The notes under the pieces were generated by a model, which was not told where the DNA came from, made no database searches, and saw only the letters and a program-made list of their open reading frames with translations. Shown here one piece after another: positions 11,272 to 21,213 of a stretch of DNA of 64,000 nt. The DNA is from Lindgomyces ingoldianus. Lineage: Eukaryota > Ascomycota > Dothideomycetes > Pleosporales > Lindgomycetaceae. Location: the NCBI RefSeq assembly GCF_010093535.1, contig NW_022985164.1:2318440-2382439 (forward strand). The letters run 5' to 3'. A program made the translations under genes and the position numbers. The stretch's first letter is position 1. The number at the start of each line of letters is the position of its first letter.

Positions 11272-11602
11272 ATGCCGAAGAAAATCCTCCTGTTAAGCCG
11301 CAAAGGCATAGTGGTATCCGACGCTCAAACAAAACTTGCAGACCCCAGCCTCGAAATTTACCGTGGCACAGAGCTCCGCGACCTAAATAACATCTTCTCC
11401 GAAAACGACAATAAAAATCGACCATGTCTTCATGGGCGCAGGAATAGAACTAGAAAAGCGACTTGAGATTGTGCGACGGATGTTCGAGTTGAGCCAAACC
11501 ACGACTGTGCATTTGAAGGATGCTAATCTGGGGCCGCAGGGATTTTTGCTGTTTGTGAAGGTAATTTTGGAGTGGGTTAAGAGCGCTGGGGGTTATAAGT
11601 GA
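11272..11602 (+). pseudogene. Small conserved-looking protein gene with a one-base frameshift
   Basis: From ATG 11272 the frame reads MPKKILLLSRKGIVVSDAQT and on to ...IFSEND near 11410. There the sense moves to the next frame, giving KIDHVFMGAGIELEKRLE and later TVHLKDANLGPQGFLLFVK, ending at TGA 11600-11602. Joined, it would be about 109 residues with a small alternating alpha/beta pattern. The shift falls at a run of five A (about 11412-11416), as if one base were inserted, and no GT/AG intron can bridge it. It is either a recent pseudogene or a sequencing error. I do not recognise the family. Both halves look like real protein. Confidence 0.55.
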
Positions 11603-11985
11603 CATATGCAGGAGGGTTTCCTAAACGTTTTGTACGGAGTAACTCTATCACTGCTTTCTGCTAGTAAAGTTGACATCCTACGAGTAAGCTGGCAATGGAA
11701 TAGGGATTGAAAGGCCTCAGTTTCAAACAGTCATTTGAAAAATCCAGTGCCGCGCTTCCTGAGGAACTCTTTGGTGCTACTATGAAACCGAACATAATCG
11801 TGGCGCAGGGAAGTTTGCTTGCAGTTAGATCCTTGATGCTGTTTGACCCACAAGTTTGATGCGAAAACCACTCACCGCTTCCAAAAAAAAAAGGTAGTTG
11901 CCTTATAGAGTAACTCTCCGCTGAATTTCGATGCATCATTAAATCATGTCTATCATGCTGTGCCGGGTATCATGAAATTAGTGAA
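11603..11985. other. Convergent intergenic region
   Basis: The shared 3' flank of the small + strand gene and NOG2. The overlapping - strand ORF (11661-11939) resembles no known protein. A run of ten A lies near 11883. Confidence 0.4.
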
Positions 11986-14138
11986 CTACTTTTGTTTTTT
12001 CCTCTTCGCCGTTTTCAATGCTTCTGAGACGGTCAGAACCTCATCCAGCACGTCTCCATCGCCCCCCTCTTCGCCTGGCTCACTGCCGTTGTCAGCAACG
12101 AGCGTGATCGCATCTTCCTCATCTTCCTCCTCTTCTCCACTTCCCTTCTCTTCGCTGTCATCCTCAATATCCAACTCCAGCCCTCCATCGCTATCACTGA
12201 ATCCTTCAAATTCATCGTCTTCGTCCTCTGTCGTAGGATTAGCATCCACTGTGGCAGTGGCCATGCCGCCAGTAGCCACTGTCTCATCATCCCTCTTCCT
12301 CTTTTTACCCATCTCGCCTAATCTCCCCTCTCGCCCGTCAACGCCCTTGGCAGGCCCACCTTCTTCTGCACCCTCCTTCATCGGTGGAGGTGTGAACCAG
12401 GGCAATTTCCCTCTTATCCAGTCATTAATCACGATTTTTGCACAACCATCCAAGTCGGGCTCTCCGCCCTTCAGCAGCCTTCCCTGCTTTCGCGCCAGTA
12501 GCTCCAAGAAGGTCGTTGCATCAGTGTAGTCCTTGAGCTCGTACGTTCGCTGCAAATGCTTTGGCTGGACACGCGCGAGCACCGCATCGATGTACTGCGC
12601 CGGATATTCGACATTCTCTACGCGAATACTACCCCGCAGCAATAAACTCTCATCGCTGTCGCCTTGGTTCGGCGGCACAATTCCAGGGCAGTCAATCAAG
12701 TATATCCGCTTCATTAGTGTAATGTATTGCCAGACTTTCGTTTCGCCAGCAATGGGAGCGACGTTGCAGACCTTCTTCTTCCGCAGGGTGTTGATTACGC
12801 TACTCTTTCCTGTGTTTGGGTATCCGATCAGGCCGACCGAGATTTGCTTGCGGTCGGAATGGAGAGAGCTGAATTGCCGGAGGAGGGCGATTAATGAGCC
12901 TTTTCCGAAGGAGTTGTTGATTGAGGCGTGGAATGCGAGGGTAGGGAATTCTTTCGACAGATGTCGAACCCATGCTGCCTGTACGAATCCAGTTAGTCTA
13001 TATAGCGTCGAAGCTATATGAAGTTCAGGAATTTGGGGAGAGATGTGCGTAGCATTACTAAGAGAACCACCACGAGCTGCAGAGCAGCGAAGGCCCTCAA
13101 CTCAACGGAACACCATGACTCTTGCGACCAGCGACCAAAACGGAGGCTAGTCTGCCCACAACCATAACGGTCACGGGGAGGGCGAGTCAAGCTTAATCTC
13201 CCAATGTTGTAACAGGATCAAACCATGGAAGTGGGCAGAATCCTTGACTTAACGGTGGGATGCAGTGGGAAGAAGAATTAAATTTGGGGGACACTTACAG
13301 CAACTCGGCTGGGCACGAGGTCGACCTTGTTGAGGACGTAGACAAGATGTTTGTGGGGAGCCTCTTCTCGAAGGTACTTTTCCACACTCTTGCACCGCGT
13401 TCCGAGGGGATCCCGTGCGTCCAGGACATGCAAAATGACGTCGCTTGAATCGATAACCTTGTACAGTTCGTTCCATATCCTCTTCGACTGACCCTTGGAA
13501 AAGATAGACTCTCTCGCTGTTGTCAGCGCGCCATCGCCGTCTTCGCCGCCAGCAGCAGTGTCTCCAGAAGAGCCGGACAAGAGTCTCGCCTGCTCCAGTC
13601 TATCCAGATAGTTGTCGTGCATGTCTCCTGTCCTTCCGGCCAGGTCTTCGGCCGAGGAGAAGTCCAGTTTGACCCTCTTCCTCTGCGCTTTTGGACCAAA
13701 AGTATCGCTGAACGGTTGGCTTTCGACTGCAATCTTGGCAGCGTGCTCCTTCAGTCCGTTCACGTTCGGCCTGTCGTTTATCAAGCTCATGGGAAGCTTG
13801 TTCTGCTTCATGAGATAGGTTGTCGGATCGGAGGCCTGGGCTTGCACAGCGGATCGGAAACTCTCGAGAGCCTCTTGGGAAATAACGCGGGTAGAATTGA
13901 ACCACTTGCGATTCGGTTCGACACGAGCAACGGGCTGGGATCGGGACTGATATGAAGCAGCCTTGGTGATTTTCCCGGAGGCATTGCGCTGGGCCTTCCC
14001 GTCTTTGAACATGTTCAATGTCTTGATCTTTTTGGCGGAGCGGTAGAAATTTTCGCCCTTGACTTTGACGTTGCCCATACCGTCTCCCGTCTTCCCCTGC
14101 CTCTCCTTCCGGTTCGCCTCTTTCTTGTGTGTACCCAT
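11986..14138 (-). CDS. Nucleolar GTPase Nog2 (Nug2), 60S ribosome assembly factor
   Basis: Two exons, 14138-13299 and 12978-11986, joined in phase 0 across a 320-bp intron, give 610 residues, normal for the family. The circularly permuted GTPase domain shows G4 (LNKVDLVP) at about 270 before G1 (GYPNTGKSSVINTLRKKKVC) and G3 (DCPG, after MKRIYLI). The N-terminus MGTHKKEANRKERQGKTGDG and the segment RVEPNRKWFNSTRVISQEAL are the conserved NGP1NT region. The C-terminus is an acidic Glu/Asp tail followed by a basic end (KTAKRKKQK). In yeast Nog2 occupies the pre-60S particle until ITS2 processing and Nmd3 binding, and it is essential. It shares a 224-bp upstream region with the divergent mitoribosomal gene. 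Confidence 0.95.
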
Positions 14139-14362
14139 CGTGCCTGGGTTCCGCAGTGGAAGAGTGTGGGGTGGAAGGCGTGGGAGGTGTGGGTGGTTGA
14201 AGGCCGAGATTGAATTTTGGCGGTCGAACTTTTTCTGCCCAGTGCTGGTCCGTGCACGGGCTAGCTGCTCCCCCGACCGTTCGACATTTCTTCCTGGGTA
14301 GGCACGATGAGGGAACACCACCACCACTTCCGCGTCTGTCTAGCACTCACCCCACCGTCTCA
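14139..14362. promoter_or_regulatory. Bidirectional promoter region, NOG2 / mitoribosomal protein
   Basis: The start codons of two divergent translation-related genes are only 224 bp apart, so both promoters must lie here or overlap the genes. The region has CT/GA-rich tracts but no TATA box that I can point to. Co-regulation of cytosolic and mitochondrial ribosome production is an inference from this layout. Confidence 0.5.
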
Positions 14363-15286
14363 ATGCCTCCAAGAATACCAGTACGCTTTCCGTGGCCATC
14401 AAAATCCTCTCTTACGTCCCTCAATTCCTCTCTCTGCCTCCGCACCTTCACCTCAACACCCCCCTCCTACGCCCTCGGCCCCGAATCCCCAAACTATATC
14501 GAAGTTCCCAAGCCCGTCCAGCCCACCTTCCCCCCAAATCCCATTGTAAAAGGCGTACTACCCGTCCCCCGCAGTGTCTTCAAGAACCGCGGCCCCCACC
14601 CCAAAGACACGGCAGACTTCATCTCCCAAACAACCCCCGACGCACTGCCTCACAACGTCCCCCGCGCTGGCAAACACAACAAACTGCGCGACTACGTAAC
14701 GTACAAACGTCGACTGGCTGAGTCCCGAAAACAAGCTTTGCGAGATGGCGTGGCGCAATTGCACGAGCGCAAGACCACAACAGAGCGGCTGCACCTCGCT
14801 GCATGGAACAAAATGCAGGCGGAGAATCGTGCATTGGCGATGGCCCCCCCGCGCCACACAGATGTTTTGACAGCTACAACTGTCTCGAAAACTCTCCAGG
14901 ACTACTTGCACAACAAGTTGCCTTCCACGTCTCGCACGAAGATTGTCGAAAGTCGGAGACCCGCCTTCCAGCGGCGGATGGAGCAACATGCGGCTGTGCG
15001 GAGGGCGCGCTTGCATGATTTGTATACTAATGCAAGGGAGTTTATTGTGGATGAGGAGAGGCTAGATGAGGCGATTGAGAAGGCGTTTGGCACAGAAGAA
15101 GAGCCAATGCGATGGGATAATGAGGGACGAATGTGGAAGGGGGCTGAAGGGTTGAATCCTTGGCATGGGCCTATGCCGGATGGTACGAGTGATATGTTGC
15201 AGAGGTTGAAGACAGGTGAGGGTGTGGGGTTAGCAAGGGAGAGGGTGAAAAAGGTCGCGGAGGTACTGACGGGTGGGAAAATGTAA
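14363..15286 (+). CDS. Mitochondrial small-subunit ribosomal protein, probably mS26 (Pet123 type)
   Basis: A single exon of 307 residues. The frame extends upstream to 14210, but I chose the ATG giving MPPRIPVRFPWPSKSSLTSL. It opens a Ser/Arg/Thr-rich, acid-poor presequence ending around LRTFTSTPPSYA, and the earlier ATG would crowd the NOG2 start. The mature part is basic and helical with YIEVPKPVQPTFPPNPIVKG, KLRDYVTYKRRLAESRKQAL and the C-terminal REFIVDEERLDEAIEKAFG and LTGGKM. This pattern fits what I know of fungal mS26, a 37S component. Assignment to mS26 rather than another mitoribosomal protein rests on memory of the family, not on a search. Confidence 0.65.
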   Translation: MPPRIPVRFPWPSKSSLTSLNSSLCLRTFTSTPPSYALGPESPNYIEVPKPVQPTFPPNPIVKGVLPVPRSVFKNRGPHPKDTADFISQTTPDALPHNVPRAGKHNKLRDYVTYKRRLAESRKQALRDGVAQLHERKTTTERLHLAAWNKMQAENRALAMAPPRHTDVLTATTVSKTLQDYLHNKLPSTSRTKIVESRRPAFQRRMEQHAAVRRARLHDLYTNAREFIVDEERLDEAIEKAFGTEEEPMRWDNEGRMWKGAEGLNPWHGPMPDGTSDMLQRLKTGEGVGLARERVKKVAEVLTGGKM

Positions 15287-16636
15287 GGCGGGTGTTCGGA
15301 GATGGGTGTAGACGGTTCAGGGGAAGAGCATGTGTATGATAGAAGGAGAGTTTGGGTACTCCAGATGTAAAATCCTGTATCATGATTCCTACTGGTTATG
15401 CCGAAATGATCTTCAGAGGCATTGCAGATACATGCATGTACGTGGATCAGAGCGTTGAAGTTTAGCAAGCGCAATATGTGCTCTCACATCCAGTACAAAT
15501 CTTACTTTCTAGTAATAATCGTACTGGAAAGCAAACATAGCCGATGCGAACAGATTAACTAACCAGCTCGGAAAAACTTTCCCCCTACCGTCTTGGCATT
15601 ACTCAATAAGCTTCAGCTGAGCTGCATGCTCACCGTCACCCTCCCATCCATCATCGCCAACATTGCACTCCATCACCTTGACGGCCCTAGACGAATTCCC
15701 GAAACGCCCCGCCTGCTGTTTATTCTCTCTGTATATGCCTGTAGACTTGATATTAGTATCTTGTTGAGTCGGCATCATTGCATCTCGGGTTAATTCACCC
15801 AATGCTTAGCACTGGGGAATGTGCCACTGAAGACAATTCCCCGAGCTGAAGCTCAGAGAGGCAGCGAATTAATAGAGTACGGATAGTTGTGATGCTTTAT
15901 GATGGAAACAAACTTTTCACTCCATTGCTAGACTAGCTATCAGTCTTAAACTTTGATAATGATGACACCATTCCATCCCCGAAGTCAATATGATTAGAAC
16001 TCTAAGAATGTTGGTATTCGTAGAGTAAGGCTCTTCTCACATTAATTAAAAGCTTGTTCCCGCGCAGATACCTGCTCTACGTGGCCCAAATTCTCAAAGA
16101 ATTCTCGGCTCGGCCATTCTACATTAGTGACTGGTATCGGTTTCTGGATCCTACACTTCTGCGCACGGCCGTTCAGAAAGCCGCTTGCTAAATAAATCTT
16201 AGCGTTCTACAGGGGAACATGGCTGAGAAAGTGGCGATATTATGACTGTGCTACTTGTACCCCTACGTATCCAATATCTATGTATACATTTCGAAGCATC
16301 TCCAAGGTCAGAGCAGGGGCGGGTCGGCCATCCTCCCTACTAGCGTAGTCGCGCCGTTCATATGCCTCTAGCTAGACCCAAGTGGCAAATACTAAATATG
16401 TGGACATCTTGTCACTCAATCCAGTCCCTGCTCGAAGTTTCGCTGTGGCAAATATTAAAACACAAATTTATACATGTGGACACCTTATCATATGATCCAG
16501 GGCATGCTAGAAGTTTCGCGGTGGCAAATTCGCATACTATATATACTTGCTCATCTCCGGACCTCTATGAAATAGAGAGAATAATAAATATAATACAGAA
16601 TATAACAATGATGTGAATGTTCTAACGTTTTGGAGT
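15287..16636. other. Intergenic region with a degenerate duplication
   Basis: No gene is recognised in about 1.3 kb. At about 16380-16530 two imperfect copies of a segment of about 80 bp (sharing GTGGCAAAT and GAAGTTTCGC) lie side by side. Read on the minus strand they faintly recall the end of the adjacent WD40 array, but with stops. One arm of an inverted repeat around the NLR lies at 16303-16345. Confidence 0.45.
16303..16345 (+). repeat. Left arm of a 43-bp inverted repeat flanking the NLR gene
   Basis: CAAGGTCAGAGCAGGGGCGG and onward matches the reverse complement of 21813-21855 at 38 of 43 positions by eye. Similarity ends sharply at the outer CAAGGTC edge. No target duplication was seen outside it. 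Confidence 0.8.
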
Positions 16637-19600
16637 TTATTGAATCTCGCATATCCATACCCTTCCACCTCCGGTACCAATGCCTATCGTTTTCTTAGAT
16701 ACTGTTGCGCGTGATGGCCGGTATTCTGACGGTAGCCACAAAAGGTTTTCTGAATTGTATGTTATCCACATATTATCTAAACTCAAACTTAGGCCTTGAT
16801 TGGATATACGGTCATATGACCCTGACGCCAGCCGGGTCGAGTCGTGTGAGAAGGCTACTGAGGAGATAGAATTGCTATGGCCCTTGAGCGTCGACAGGCA
16901 CTTGCCGCTACTCACATCCCAGATCTTGACTGTGCGGTCATATGACCCTGACGCCAGCCGGGTCGAGTCGTGTGAGAAGGCTACCGAGGAAATAGGATTG
17001 CTATGGCCCTTAAGCGTCGACAGGCACTTGCCGCTACTCACATCCCAGATCTTGACTGTGCCGTCACCTGACCCTGACGCCAGCCGGGTCGAGTCGTGTG
17101 AGAAGGCTACCGAGGAGATAGAATTGCTATNNNNNNNNNNNNNNNNNNNNNNNNNNNNNNNNNNNNNNNNNNNNNNNNNNNNNNNNNNNNNNNNNNNNNN
17201 NNNNNNNNNNNNNNNNNNNNNNNNNNNNNNNNNNNNNNNNNNNNNNNNNNNNNNNNNNNNNNNNNNNNNNNNNNNNNNNNNNNNNNNNNNNNNNNNNNNN
17301 NNNNNNNNNNNNNNNNNNNNNNNNNNNNNNNNNNNNNNNNNNNNNNNNNNNNNNNNNNNNNNNNNNNNNNNNNNNNNNNNNNNNNNNNNNNNNNNNNNNN
17401 NNNNNNNNNNNNNNNNNNNNNNNNNNNNNNNNNNNNNNNNNNNNNNNNNNNNNNNNNNNNNNNNNNNNNNNNNNNNNNNATCTTGACTGTGTCGTCATGT
17501 GACCCTGACGCCAGCCGGGTCGAGTCGTGTGAGAAGGCTACCGAGGTAATATGACTGCTATGGCCCTTGAGCGTTGACAGGCACTTGCCGCTACTCACAT
17601 CCCAGATCTTGACTGTGTCGTCATATGACCCTGACGCCAGCCGGGTCGAGTCGTGTGAGAAGGCTACCGAGGAGATAGAATTGCTATAGCCCTCAAGCGT
17701 TGACAGGCACTTGCCGCTACTCACATCCCATATCTTGACTGTGCCGTCATATGACCCTGACGCCAGCCGGGTCGAGTCGTGTGAGAAGGCTACCGAGGAA
17801 ATAAAACTGCTATGGCCCTCGAGCGTCGACAGGCACTTGCCGCTACTCACATCCCAGATCTTGACTGTGTCGTCATATGACCCTGACGCCAGCCGGGTCG
17901 AGTCGTGTGAGAAGGCTACTGAGAAGATAAAACTGCTATGGCCCTCGAGCGTTGACAGGCACTTGCCGCTACTCACATCCCAGATCTTGACTGTGTCGTC
18001 ACGTGACCCTGACGCCAGCCGGGTCGAGTCGTGTGAGAAGGCTACCGAGGTAATATGACTGCTACGGCCCTCGAGCGTCGACAGGCACTTGCCGCTACTC
18101 ACATCCCAGATCTTGACTGTGTGGTCACCTGACCCTGACGCCAGCCGGGTCGAGTCGTGTGAGAAGGCTACCGAGGAAATAAAATCGCTATGGCCCTCGA
18201 GCGTTGACAAGCAAGCGCTCCAGTTCTCTTGCATACCTGGCTTTATTGTGACTGAGCCCATCTCTTCCTTCTTAAAAAGGCCTCTTATTAGACTGCGAGT
18301 GGGGCTAAAGAGGAGCGCGGAAGCATATGCCTGAAGTGGACTATTCTCTATTGCCGACTTATGGGCCATAATAAATCGGCGCGCATCTTCAAGTAAGTTT
18401 GTCAAGCCAGGTCCATCTGTGCTTTTCTGGATAATATTAGTATACATTAGAAAATGTTGCTACTTTACTGCTCACCTGGGCTAATGTGTTGAGTTTTCCT
18501 ATTGCAAGCACACCCTCTGACATGTTTCTATTGAGACTTAGAGCTTCAAGCCAGTAAAGGTATTTCTTTCTAAGGAAGCTGTCGACAAGGCCTCCGTCCT
18601 GGAGGACGTCCTTATCGTATGCAGAAGTGCTAGAACTCCAGTCACAGAGGTGATCGATCCAGTAGGTACACGAGTAGCGCAACGGCGCTAGGGGATCTGG
18701 CTTCAGCTGATAGACCTCTTCAATGGGATATCCTAATCTTCCCAATCTGTACATATCTCGTTGGAGCATCTTGGACATTGAAAGCAGTGATCTCAAGAAG
18801 ACTGCATAATGGGCCTCTTCGCTTCCAGATGGGAATACGGTGTTGAATGCCTCTTTTTGCAAAAAATCCTTTGCAGACTGGTGGACAAAGTAGATGGTAC
18901 CATCTCGGATAGTTAGAAGCGAGCCACAGCGGCTAACAATCTCCTGCAATAACCCCAAATCCTTGCCATCGAGCTCCCCTACAAGAGAGGATAGCTCTTC
19001 TAGCGTGATGGGGCGATACGCGACTGTGATTGTCGCTAGCACACGCTTGCAGAGTTCAGCATCGTCTGAGTCGTTGATATGCTGCATCATCCGCTCATAA
19101 AGAGAGTTGAGTCCTGGTGGAAATGACTTCAGCTTAGTGACGACATTCAACCGGGACATCTCCTTAAGATTCTGGCAGACCAAAGCTACCCAGAGGAATG
19201 TATCATTCGCATTTGAGTACAGATGATCAAGCACAGCGCCCTTAGTTTCGTCGTCGTAGTTCTTATCCTGCGATAGCTGAAGCACTTTCTGCTGGATGAA
19301 TACACCAACAGCAGTAGAAACAGACTCCGCATTCAGCTCAAGGCTCAGCCTTACCCCCTGTCCTGCCTTCACCAGTTGTTCTTCAATACTTGGCCAGTTG
19401 CGGCTAGAGACTACCCACTTCACACAAGGTGATAATGAACACTGCTGGACAACAAAGTCAAGCAGTTTTGGCAAGTCTAATACGCACTCGTCAAGTGCGT
19501 CAATAATTAGGTATGTAGTATTCAAGTTTGAGTCTTGCAGAATGTTTGTGAAGATCTTAGATAAGGCAACCCAGGCGTTTGCATCCTCAAAGAGTGCTTT

Positions 19601-21213
19601 GCCTGCGTGGTCATACTTCTTCCGTAAATGCGGGACGAATGATGGCTGCTGATTGATAAGCAAGTACAGCAAACCTCGAAGCACGGCCGTGGCGCTGTTA
19701 ATCCGTGAGTCTGTGGCCTGGCAGAAGAAGAAAGACAGCTGGCCTGTCTTGGTCATTGGCTTATTCAACTCGTTGATGATACCGCAAAGCAGCATCGTCT
19801 TGCCCTTGCCAGGATCGCCTTTAATCCATAGTAGTCGGCTCTGATCGTCGTCACGCCATCTTTGGAAGTCGGGGTTTTGGAGGATCCAGCGGTATGAGTC
19901 CTCCAGCAGTCCACCCTTAGTTTTCTCAATACGTTCCTTGTCGTGGCAGGGGTCGGTGACGCGTAAGTCCTGAATACACTTTCGATCTTGTTTTGTCATA
20001 TCTACGAGAAAATCAGTCCTGTTTTACTAGATATACTACTACACTAACTATTCCCTGGGTCTCTCGCTGCTTTTACTACTTCACTATTCTCGACTAGCTC
20101 TTCAATATCCGCTTTCACCATCTCGTAAGCTTTATCGTTCCTTCCTTTAAACTTGACCATGCCTATATGGTCCTCATCTATTGTTCGGGCCCGCTGACTT
20201 GGATGGTCTAGCGAGGAGGAGTCTGGGGGTACAATCTGGCAATCTAGTTAGTCTTGCCAAAGTAATTAGATGTCTGCAGTACCAGTTGATTGAATCCCCC
20301 AAACCGGATACCGGTAACTCCTTTCGATTCCTGAAAAGTCCTTACTACAAGACTATCTCCGCGTGCTACCCATTGGGCCGTAAATGACTCCTGGCACAAT
20401 TCAAGCTCAGGGCCGCCAGGCAATAATGCATGGATGACTTGACTGTTCGTGTCTATGCCTAGAAGACGACCCGCCATTCCTGCAACGCCTTCCCCGAACG
20501 ACGCCCAATCCTTACTTCCTCGATGTGGAGTACCAAAGAAGAAGACACCTGTAGTTAACGTAAATAGCTTCTGAATTTCCGTATCTGGATGGCTTTGAGA
20601 GCGCCGCAGCACTTCTTTCACCAAGATCCCACCAAGAGAATGTGCCATAAAGAGCAGGCTCCTGTCTCCTACCTTCCTCCTCTTTACCTCTAATTGGTAT
20701 AACAAGTCTTTCGCGTGGGAGAAAATGTTGCCTTGGTGTGCCGCCTGATAGCCTTGGGTGATCTTTGTATTATAGCCAAATGTCATTATCCTTGCCTTGG
20801 GGAAGTCCTCCTTGAGTAGGTCCCCCGGCCAGAAGATGTCTTTTCCTTGGCGCTTTCTATCTTTTGTATCGTTTTCCTGGTCAACACCCACTTCTGATGT
20901 CCCTAGCTCCATTTGTTTACGTTTCAAGAATTTAGGAATGATACTGAGGGTTCGCCGCTTCGTACTTTTAGCAGCTGCCGGAGGAGATAGACCCAGACTC
21001 TGGGGACTTTGAGCTGGCTTCGACTTATACGTCCAAGTGTCTCGTGGGTGTCCCTGGAGACCATGGACAAAGACAAAGCTGCTTAAATCAGTTCGAACTA
21101 TTACTATCAAGGCCACTCGGTGAAACGTACTCAATCACCGCATCCTGAGGGTCACTTAGGATGGTGAGCCCGAAGTCCGCTATGGGAGTTGGAGCTTCCA
21201 TGGCTGTCGCCAT
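16637..21213 (-). CDS. NLR-type STAND protein: alpha/beta hydrolase (SesB-like) - NACHT - WD40
   Basis: Proposed exons: 21213-21131, 21078-20312, 20234-20049, 20001-18476 and 18426-16637. The N-terminal esterase domain has FVFVHGLQGHPRDTW, nucleophile elbow MAHSLGGILVKE and FFFGTPHRGS. The NACHT ATPase has P-loop IKGDPGKGKTMLL, Walker B TYLIIDALDEC and sensor WVVSSRNWPSIEEQL. At least nine 42-residue WD40 repeats follow, then the usual C-cap (WITYNSENLLWLPSEYRP). Fungal NLRs of this build (HET-E/HET-D relatives) act in non-self recognition; the esterase would be the effector. A gap of unknown size lies inside the repeats. The exon 2/3 junction is uncertain: splicing after GGFNQL (20283), which I would expect from relatives, is out of frame by one base, whereas the donor at 20311 restores frame. 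A recent one-base deletion is possible. Confidence 0.85.
16800..18192 (-). repeat. Near-identical 126-bp WD40 repeat array
   Basis: Each 126-bp unit encodes one blade with the invariant core VAFSHDSTRLASGS and TVKIWDVSSGKCLSTL. Six copies lie left-to-right above the gap (17480-18192) and about three below it. Differences cluster at a few codons: the H/R/Y-S-S/D/N/F/H/P stretch before the first strand, the residue after SGS (G, R, Y, H), the residue two further on (H, D, G, R) and E/K before the linker Gly. Confidence 0.95.
17131..17479. other. Assembly gap (349 N) inside the WD40 array
   Basis: The gap length does not fit the 126-bp period: identical phase marks at 17049 and 17480 are 431 bases apart, where a whole number of repeats would give 378 or 504. 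The true gap is probably about 296 or 422 bases (or differs by further units), so repeat number is unresolved. Confidence 0.95.

Noticed and set aside
16800..18058. Plus-strand ORFs through the WD40 array
   Set aside because: Antisense shadows of the 126-bp repeats; the minus strand encodes canonical WD40 blades.
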